A stretch of 49,297 bases of DNA. Origin: Bradyrhizobium sp. WSM1743. Lineage in GTDB: Bacteria > Pseudomonadota > Alphaproteobacteria > Rhizobiales > Xanthobacteraceae. Both the position numbers and the translations under genes were made by a program. The notes below the pieces were generated by a model that saw only the letters and a program-made list of their open reading frames with translations, was not told the DNA's origin and ran no database searches. Every line of letters starts with the position of its first letter. Positions within the stretch are counted from its first letter, which is position 1. Location: positions 201-49,497 of the forward strand of contig NZ_AXAZ01000064.1 in NCBI RefSeq assembly GCF_000473065.1, read 5' to 3'. Positions 25,193-33,500 of the stretch are shown in pieces.

Positions 25193-25528
25193 ATGAGCGA
25201 TCATGGAGGTGGCTCCGGCGGGGGCCAGTCGGGTTCCGATGGAAGCGGTAACTCTAGTCCGAACGGTGATAATCTCGGTCACGGCGGAGGTAATCCTGGT
25301 CACGGCGGCGCCAACGCAGCCCACATTATCGTCGACAATCAGCCGAAGACCGTTCGACAGGGTGAATGGCTCGTCAGTGCCCTCAAGCAGGAGGTAGGTG
25401 TCGATCCGGCCAAGGCACTTGCCGAGATCACCCCGACCGGGCTCGTGGATCTCGAAGATACCGCGCATATCGACGTTCGCGACGGCCTGCGCTTCATGAG
25501 CCACGTGCGGAAGGGCGGTTCATCGTGA
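25193..25528 (+). CDS. ubiquitin-like modifier with Gly-rich N-tail (BilA-like role)
   Basis: A 111-residue protein. Residues 1-42 are a low-complexity Gly/Ser/Asn/His tail (GHGGGNPGHGG). Residues 44-106 resemble a single multiubiquitin-type beta-grasp domain: AHIIVDNQPKTVRQGEWLVS, a helix KQEVGVDPAKALAEI, then LEDTAHIDVRDGLRFMSH. The C-terminus is VRKGGSS, so a Gly-Gly would be exposed if the last two Ser were removed, a job suited to the JAMM peptidase two genes downstream. It is the first gene of a four-gene operon, with a good AGGAG site. Known Bil modifiers carry two Ubl folds; only one is visible here. Confidence 0.8.
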   Translation: MSDHGGGSGGGQSGSDGSGNSSPNGDNLGHGGGNPGHGGANAAHIIVDNQPKTVRQGEWLVSALKQEVGVDPAKALAEITPTGLVDLEDTAHIDVRDGLRFMSHVRKGGSS

Positions 25529-25890
25529 GTGGCCCGGCAGCAAACGACGATATCGACCCCAGCCTTCTTCCCATCGCCCAACTCTGCGATGGGAAGGTGT
25601 CTTTCAAGTCGGAGGGCTGGCGCAAGCTGATTTACATGGAGAAGCTTCGCTTTCGGGTAGGGACGACGCAGTACGTGATGGACGCCATCCTGTGTCTTAA
25701 CCATGACAACGCTACCTATCCGACCAAGCTTTATCTCGCGCAGAATGTCGGCGGTGGCGTCAACTGGAACGAGAATGCGTATCTCTTAGGCCGGAACTGG
25801 CCGACGTTCTCTTGGAGCGGTGTCACGCCGGACCAGCCCTATCTTGATATTCTCGCAGCGCATCTCGCTCCTTTAAGCAAGGCAGCATAG
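25525..25890 (+). CDS. E2-like conjugating protein (BilB-like position)
   Basis: A 121-residue protein starting with GTG at 25525, overlapping the Ubl stop (GTGA). It contains KLIYMEKLRFRVGTTQYVMD, AILCLNHDNATYPTKLYLA and LLGRNWPTFSWSGVTPDQPY. The GR-W-FSW...P-YLD-L-HL end is similar to prokaryotic E2 family E proteins, which accompany multiubiquitin-type modifiers. Only two Cys are present, Cys21 and Cys57 (ILCLNH). Neither lies after the YP segment where the E2 catalytic Cys is normally found. So the E2 call rests on operon position and partial motif similarity, and the chemistry is uncertain. Confidence 0.62.
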   Translation: MSGPAANDDIDPSLLPIAQLCDGKVSFKSEGWRKLIYMEKLRFRVGTTQYVMDAILCLNHDNATYPTKLYLAQNVGGGVNWNENAYLLGRNWPTFSWSGVTPDQPYLDILAAHLAPLSKAA

Positions 25891-25892
25891 TC

Positions 25893-26510
25893 ATGTGGCG
25901 CACTATCGTGACGTTCTTCACGGGCTTATTCGCCTCGCCGACAAAGCCTGCGGCATCTCATACTGACGGGACCCGACCGTCTCCGCGCATTAGATTTCGA
26001 GCGACGAGCGCGTTTATGGCGCGTCTGCGCGATGATCTTGAGCGCTCGCATGCGTTCGCTCACGAGCGCGTGGGGTTCGTCACGGTGCGCGCGGCAAAGG
26101 GTTTAGAGGGCTTGGTGCTTTTCGCGGATGAATATTATCCAGTGGCCGATAACGAGTATCTGCCTGACCCAAGCGTCGGCGCGATGATCGGTCAGGAGGC
26201 TTTTCGCAAGGCGCTTGAGCTCGCCTTGCTGAAGGGCGTCGGCATCTTTCACGTGCATATGCACGGCCTCTCGCCACGCCTGTGGTTCAGCGGCACGGAT
26301 CTGCGCGAGCAAGCCAAGTTCGTGCCGGATTTCTTTAGCGTCTGTCCGCAGATGCCGCATGGCGCATTGGTGCTTAATGCCAAGACAGCGGCGGGCCGTG
26401 TTTGGCTCGGGCCCAACGACGTCCGTAAGATCGATGTGTTCGAAGAGGTCGGCGCCCGAACCTTGCTTATGCGCTCGGCTGCCGACGGCAGTATGGATTT
26501 CTATGCATGA
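25893..26510 (+). CDS. JAMM/JAB-type isopeptidase (BilC-like role)
   Basis: A 205-residue protein starting 2 nt after the E2-like gene. The JAMM zinc site is visible: a Glu in AHERVGFVTV (Glu58), HMH in GIFHVHMHGLSPRLWFSGTD (His122, His124), then Ser133 and Asp136 in SGTD. The gap between the HxH and the Ser is eight residues, one more than usual. JAMM peptidases cut after Gly-Gly of ubiquitin-like proteins, so it should trim the GGSS tail and/or remove the modifier from targets. A hydrophobic N-terminal stretch (MWRTIVTFFTGLFASP) may be a short membrane anchor or part of the fold. Confidence 0.8.
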   Translation: MWRTIVTFFTGLFASPTKPAASHTDGTRPSPRIRFRATSAFMARLRDDLERSHAFAHERVGFVTVRAAKGLEGLVLFADEYYPVADNEYLPDPSVGAMIGQEAFRKALELALLKGVGIFHVHMHGLSPRLWFSGTDLREQAKFVPDFFSVCPQMPHGALVLNAKTAAGRVWLGPNDVRKIDVFEEVGARTLLMRSAADGSMDFYA

Positions 26511-27352
26511 CCGATGACCGTGATTTTAGCCGCCAAAGCTTTCTTGGTCCGTATGCCGAAGAGCTACTTGCGGATGTGCGGGTTACCATCGTTGGGCTCG
26601 GAGGCGGAGGCTCTCATATCGCACAGCAGCTTGCCCATGTCGGCGTCGGACATTTTCGCCTGATCGATCCGGACGACATTGAGGCCAGCAATCTCAACCG
26701 GCTCATCGGCGCCACCAGCGCAGACGTAGACAAAGCAACCGCCAAGGTCGACATCGCCGAGCGTACGATCAAGGGGATTCGGTCCTGGGCCAGCGTGAAA
26801 ACCGCCAAAGCCAAATGGCAGGAGGCTGATCACCTCATCCGCGACACCAATGTGCTGTTCGGATGCGTCGACGGCTATCAGCAACGCGATTATCTGGAGA
26901 CAGCAGCGCGCCGCTTCGGCATACCTTATATTGACATCGGAATGGACGTCACGAAGATTGGCCCAGAGTTCTATGCGGTAGCTGGGCAGATGATCATGAC
27001 TCTGCCGGGGCGTCCCTGCATGCGCTGCCTTGGATTTTTAACTCCGGACAATCTTGCCAAGGAAGAAAACCGGTACGGTGATGTGGGCATCAATCCCCAG
27101 GTCGTGTGGACGAACGGGACACTGGCTTCCTTGGCCGTCGGGGCTTTCATGAAACTCGTCACACCCTGGTTTGCGAATACCGAAAGCTTCACTTGGCTCG
27201 AACTGGACGGCAACAATCAGACCGTCACAGCGAGCGAACAGCCCCAATACTTTCCACGGGAGCAACAATGCCCCCACCATGGAGGCGCGGATGGCCTTGG
27301 CGATCCATTTTATGACCTCCGCAAGACAAAGGAAAATGACAGCAGAGCCTGA
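26507..27352 (+). CDS. ThiF/HesA-family E1 activating enzyme (BilD-like role)
   Basis: A 281-residue adenylating enzyme overlapping the JAMM gene by ATGA. The nucleotide site is clear: VTIVGLGGGGSHIAQQLAHV, then RLIDPDDIEASNLNR, with Arg/Lys downstream (ATAKVDIAERTI) and VLFGCVDGYQQRD. A zinc pair CMRC (RPCMRCLGF) and a later CPHH probably form the structural metal site. It would adenylate the exposed C-terminal Gly of the modifier and pass it to the E2-like protein. It is the last gene of the operon; convergent to it, 194 bp away, is the end of the large RHS gene. Confidence 0.88.
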   Translation: MTDDRDFSRQSFLGPYAEELLADVRVTIVGLGGGGSHIAQQLAHVGVGHFRLIDPDDIEASNLNRLIGATSADVDKATAKVDIAERTIKGIRSWASVKTAKAKWQEADHLIRDTNVLFGCVDGYQQRDYLETAARRFGIPYIDIGMDVTKIGPEFYAVAGQMIMTLPGRPCMRCLGFLTPDNLAKEENRYGDVGINPQVVWTNGTLASLAVGAFMKLVTPWFANTESFTWLELDGNNQTVTASEQPQYFPREQQCPHHGGADGLGDPFYDLRKTKENDSRA

Positions 27353-27545
27353 GACGGCCGCGCCCGCCTCCCATTCAAAGTCAAGTAGCCAAATAGTTCA
27401 ACACGGATGAAGCGGCATATCGAAATGACTTTCCGATTACTAACGCGGGCTGCTGTACGTAAGTGATAACTCTCCCTGGCATTGTTTCTTTTGATTCTCT
27501 TGTCAATCGCGCGCCGCGACAATGCGCCCGCGCAGAAGACGAGAA

Positions 27546-30500
27546 TCATCTCGAAGACCAGCTCGGTCCCGAAGTGCCGAAGCTGAATTGTCCGCTGATG
27601 TTGTAGTAGTAGCTTGGCGCGGATTGATACCAATACGCGCCGAAATAGGCGGAGCCGACGCCCTGGAAGCTGTACTGGCCTGCATCCGTCCACCCAATTC
27701 CCTGAGGCGGCGGATACATCAGCAAAGCTAGACTGAACGGATCGTTGGACATCTGATTTCGAACAAAGTCCAGGCTGCTTCTGAAATCACTTCGGACCCC
27801 GGCGACTTCGGTCGTTACAGCTATGATGTCTTCTGCGACGATCCCCCGAATAGTTGCAGGCAAATTGTTTGCTGCCAGCACGAACGGTGTGACATCGCGG
27901 ACGATGTTCTTCACACTATCCACCAGGGATCTCAATGTGGAGGATTGGATGTTAATGCTCCAGTTGTAAGCGTTGCTGTCGATTTGTATCTGCGCAAAGG
28001 CTCCCCAAGCCGCCCCATTCGCGAATTTTCCACCCTCGACCTCGGCAATCGTTCCAGCCAGGGCAGCCGCCGCCCCGATCTGGAGCAGAGTTGCGCCACT
28101 GAAGCCGGTGATGCGCGCGATATCGGGTTGAATGCTGCTCAAGGCCGCCAATTCGAAACCCTTAGCAAAATCGCGCCAATCGCCTCCTCGGGCCAGATTT
28201 TCCAATCCACCCAGGCCGCCATGCGCAAATACGCTCTGCCAGCTTCCGGCCGAAACGACTTGCGCTAATCCCCCGGCGAGACCGCCCAAAACCGCGCCTG
28301 TGACGGTCGCGGAGAGAACCTCATTGAGGGAGCCTCCATAGAGGGCAGAGCTGACACCGCTTGTTACCGCCCCCGAAATCAGGCCTGCCAGGATGGGAGA
28401 TGTCGCGCCAGCGGTGAGGACCGTAACGCCGACGGCCACGGCAACAATCACCACTTCGCGCCAGTTCTGACCGATCCATTGACCGGCTTGCGAGATCAGG
28501 TCGTGTCCCGCCTGACCGACAGCATGAGCCGCCTCGCCCACGGCGTGCGTAAAATCGTGCCAGGCGTCGCTTAGCCCCCAGTAGCCGGTGGGATCGACAT
28601 ACTTCATCGGATTATTAAGAGCATACGCGTAGCGATTGAGTGTTCTTTCATCGGTCAAGACTTGAGTCACGAGGTCTGGGCTGACGAATGACCCGATTGC
28701 AGGATCATAGACGCGACCATTCATGTGAACGTAGCGGCCATAGCCACCTGCGCCGTTCAGGGCCTCCGTCAGACCCGAATAGCCTCTCGACCACTTTTGC
28801 CCGGTGAAGTCCGTCGGGACATTGTCGCGCCGCCGACCCCATGAATCGAAGCTAAACGACCCCGCGAGGTATCCGCGGTCGTCGGTGAGTTCAGTCACCG
28901 ATCCGAGCGAATCCTTGTGGATATAAATGACCCGCTCGGAGAGCGCGAGCTTCCGGCCGAGGTCGCCTGCAGTATCTTTCCGCTCCTTCTCCCTGCGCGG
29001 CGGTGCTGTCGCCTCGATGTGAGCGATGACATCGGATTTATCGATCGCAGCAAATATGCCAGTCGGATTTGCAATGTAGTGTCGGTGAATTATCTCCGTC
29101 TTTCCGAGCCGGTAAATCTTCGATCGCTCGTAAAGGTCGACGGAAATGACTTCGCTGCGTGTGCCGGCAGGATCTGGATTGGTCGTATCCGGCCTGTGTT
29201 GGATCTGTCGATAGCGCTGGCCGTTCGCAGCATACTCGAATTGCGACCAATCGTTGTCCACCAGCGGATTGCCGTCGTGAGGTGGGTGGCTTATCTCCGT
29301 GACTTTGTTGTCGGCCGAATATTTGAAGTGCGTCAGCGACTTTGGGGTGCCCCCGCCTGCGGAATCTATGACCTCCTCGGCGAGACGGTTTCCATTGTTG
29401 GGATAGCCGTTGGAATACGCGTATGAGGTGGATGTGCCATCGAGCGAGTTCTGGACCACCTTGGGTGCATGGAACGGCTGATTGTACGAACCATAGTCGA
29501 ACGACAATGTCGTTGTCGGAGATTTCTTCTCCAGAATCGATCCTGCCGCATCATATGTTACCGTCTCGGTAACAGAGCCGTCGAACTTGACGGAAACAAG
29601 TTGTTGGGCAAGATCGTACTCAAATGTCTCGGTATGACCTGATCTCGCTCGCTTCGTGATGTTCCCTGCGAGATCATAGTCGAAACCCATATCCTGGACG
29701 TTGCGAGTTCCAATCGTCGTCTTCAGCGCTTTCAGGTAGCCCGAACGCGGATCGAATGTGCGCTCGGTGACTGCGGAATTGCCGAGCTGCTCCAGCCGGA
29801 CTCTGCCAGAAGCATCCATGTCCTGTGCCGACCACCATGGCGTGGCTTTCGGTTTGCCTATGGCCACGAGATACCCGCTGGCGTCGTAGGTATTCTCCAC
29901 CACGAAGTTGTCCGGATAACGGATCTGCTTGATTCTCCCGTATGCATCGTAGGTGTAGCCGGTCGCAAAGCTCTCGATAGCCGGAGCGTCGCCTTTGATA
30001 CGAACCGTCTTGGTCGATAGCCTTCCCTGATCGTAGGCCAGCTCTTCGCCGCGTTTTTCCTGTCCGTTGACTCGCGTGACAATGCTGGCAACGCGGCCGA
30101 CGCCCTTCGGGGCGTCGTAGATCCAGACGTCCACTCGATTACCGGCACTTCGACGCTTGATCCGCCCGAGCTTGTCGTAGCGCAGCTCGGTCATCTGATT
30201 TTGCGCGTCCGTCTGCTCGCGGAGCTGGCCGAACGCATCATAACGATACCCCCAGTTCCCCAGGTCGGGATCCGAAGTCGACGTGCGGTGTCCGACCGAA
30301 TCGTAGGCGTGATATGTTATCGCTTGGCGGGGCCGGCCGAGGTCGTCAAGGACAGTCGACGTAATGCTGAGGAGGCGATCGCTGGCATCGTAGCCGTAGG
30401 TAACATTCCCTGCCGCTGCGGTTGTGCCGTCGCACTTGCCTGTAAAGAGCGGCCCGCACACCATTATCGGCAAATTGCGGACATTGGTGATGGTGGTCGT

Positions 30501-33500
30501 TTTTGCCGTGCGGGTGGAGTCGATGGTGGTCTCGACGATGGTCGCGCGCCCCTTGTAAGTCGTTTTGGTCGACGCGTGTCGATCGGGCTGAGTGATCAAT
30601 ACGGTACGGTCAAGCACGTCATAGGTCCGCGTGATGACCGGCGGCGCCAACTCGTCTTCAAAATAGGGCGTGGTCTTTCGCACCACGCGTCCGTATTCGT
30701 CATAGTCGGTATCCTGAAGGACTTTCTTTCCCTGGCTCTGCGGCCCGCTCGCAACGCTGCGGACCATTCTGCCGCGGCCGTCATAAAGCGATACGAGGGG
30801 CGGAAGTGCGCCCGTCTTGGCCGTCATTGAAAATCTGGCATTCAGGCGCGCATAAGGCGTGGCATTTGTCACGAAGCTGTATGTGAATTTTGTCGTTATT
30901 CCATCTGGATTGGTGCTCGTGTCGCTCCGGCCAAAGCCGTCATAGGTTGCGACGGTCTTCAGGCCGTTGGCATCGATCGCCGACAGCACCTGGCCACGGG
31001 CAGGCGAGAAGGTCCGAACGGTCTGATGACCTTCGGGATTGGTTTCGGTCTCGATGAAGCGCCCGTACTTGTCGAAAGTTCTGGTCGTGATGCGGGCTTC
31101 GGCCGCTGCGCGAATGCTGATCTTTGTTACGTTCCCGAATGCATCCCGGTCGTAATGTGCGTGCACTTCGAGCGGGGTGCCGTCGGCTGCCCTTGCGCCG
31201 ACGTTGGACGTTTCGTCGCTGAGCAGCAGAGTGCTGGAATCATACTTGAATGACGATGTTGCCGTTTCGGTCTGGCGGCTTCCCCCCAGCAGGTCGCCAG
31301 TCTTCATTGTCGTCGACGACAGAAGCCGGCCGAGCCAGGCCCAGCGAGGATCCGCGGAGTATTCATTCGTCGTGCGAAGCGACGTGCCGTCGCTTCGTGT
31401 AGTCACTGATGTCAGTACATTGAGAAATTGATCGTAATCGAATTCGTCGCTCTTTTCGCCGAATAGGCTGCCATCCGTGTCGTGGGTGACCTGATCGATT
31501 TTGGTTTTCTTCTGCTGCACTATTGTATAGGTGGACCCGTTCTTTGCCAGAACGGTCCGTTTATCGGCGAGCCACGCGTTGGTCGTGCGCTCGAGCTCCA
31601 CTTCTCCTGCCGTTCCAGACAAGGAACGAATGTCTGCCGCGGGCAGGCCCTCGAGGTAAGGATCCTGATGGAGTTCCGTGCGGGCAACCGTGTTCTTGTT
31701 CAAATCGATGACGTCGCGCGCGCCAAAGCCCAATGACCTTCTTGCCAGTGGATCGAACCGCAGACGTTCGTATCGATATGCAAAATTGAGCAGGTTGGCG
31801 CCATCGTTAACCCCCACACTCGCGACGACATACATCGCCGGCGTGCCGCGAATGGAGTCATCATTGTTCGACGGAGCGCCGACTTCATAAATGGGCTGGG
31901 TCGAATTCGAATTGCACAGATTGTCCCGTTCGAGGAGAGTTCGGTAGCACAGCGTGGTTGTGGCTCCCAGCCCCTCCGTGATCGAGGTCAGCACGCCGAC
32001 GCGTACGTTTTGATTTGTCCAAACGCCGACGTTGTTGCCGTCCTTGGACAGCACGAGGTCGAGAATCCCGTTTCCGTCAATGTCCAGAAGACGGACGCCA
32101 TTGTCGCTGCCGTCCGAGGCGCTCAAGGCGCGCGGTAACGCATAGAGATTGCCTGGGGCCAGCATAGCCCACGCGCCTGTTCTGGAGGCGTATCCTCGAT
32201 TGAGGGCAACGCGATCTTCGTCGCCGACGCGGTAGACAAAATCGGGTAGTCCATCGCCGTTGATATCCACGAGGCGAAAGCCTGGATCGCCACCAGCAGC
32301 GGGCGAGGGCGATTGGTAAGGCATCTTCCAGGACGTGTTCTCTGTCCAGGCGGAGCTCGATCCGCGCGGGTCGTAACCAATTCCCATGTATGTTTTTGTT
32401 TGGGACGCATCCTTCCTGTTATAAACTACAATGTCGACAAGACCGTCCCCGTTCAGATCCGTATAGGCGATTGACATATCGAAGTTGGTGTTCACCTTAT
32501 CGAGCTCAGTGGGCGGACCTTTCGTTGTGTCGCATTTCAGCCAGCCGACGCCACGGCCACCATTCAGGCAAATTCCTTTTTGGGGCTGGCCATTAAGCGT
32601 GAAATTATAAACGAGGTCGGAAAGCCCATCGCTGTTGACGTCGATGAACTGGACATTCGTCGATTGTGAATAGGACTGCGTGTTGCCGCCGGCACCGGGC
32701 ATGACTACGAAGGGAATATCGGCGGGCGGCGTAAACCCATTATGTAGAGTCCACTTCCCGGATTTCAGGTCGTGGAGGTAGGCCTTTTGCTTTATTCCGC
32801 CCGCCTCAAGCCGCGAAGAGATGATGTCGAGCACGCCATCGCCGTCCAGATCGATGAAGCGCACGCCACGATCGCCGGCCTTTGAATCTCCAAAAACCGT
32901 GTCGTCGTCGTCGGGCAGTTGACCGGTAGTGTCCGTCCATCCGCCGCCGGCGGCGTTCTTGTAGAAGTGAACAGTCTTGGTGCCGTTTTTGAAGATGCTG
33001 AACACAAGATCGATGTAGCCGTCCCGATCCAAGTCGACGAATTGCACCGCATTGTTCAAGCTGTAGTCGGCCGCCATTGGGACCGGAGCCTTCAAGTTGG
33101 GCTGATCCTGCCAACCATTTCCGGTATTCCTCTTTGTGACCTGGTCGGTAAGATTGCCGTTGGTTTCGCGCGAGGCGATGATGCTCAGAAGCCCGTCTCC
33201 GAAGAGATCGACAAGCCGCACCCCGCTGTCCCGGCCATCAGGCCGTGAGAAATTGACACCCGGAAGGTAGTTAGGCTTGGGCGGTTGCCACGTTTGAACG
33301 CTTGTGTTGTAGAGAAACACCTGGTTCGCAACATACCGGGAGTTTGAAAAGAAGAGAACATCGTCATATCCGTCGCCGTTGAGATCTGCGATGAACATGA
33401 CGGGATTGGGATTCGTCGCTGGCGGCAGGGAGGCCTTTGCAAGGTCGAGGAGGGCCGTGTCGGTCACCTCATAGCCGTGCCGGAACGACGGCGCGACGAT

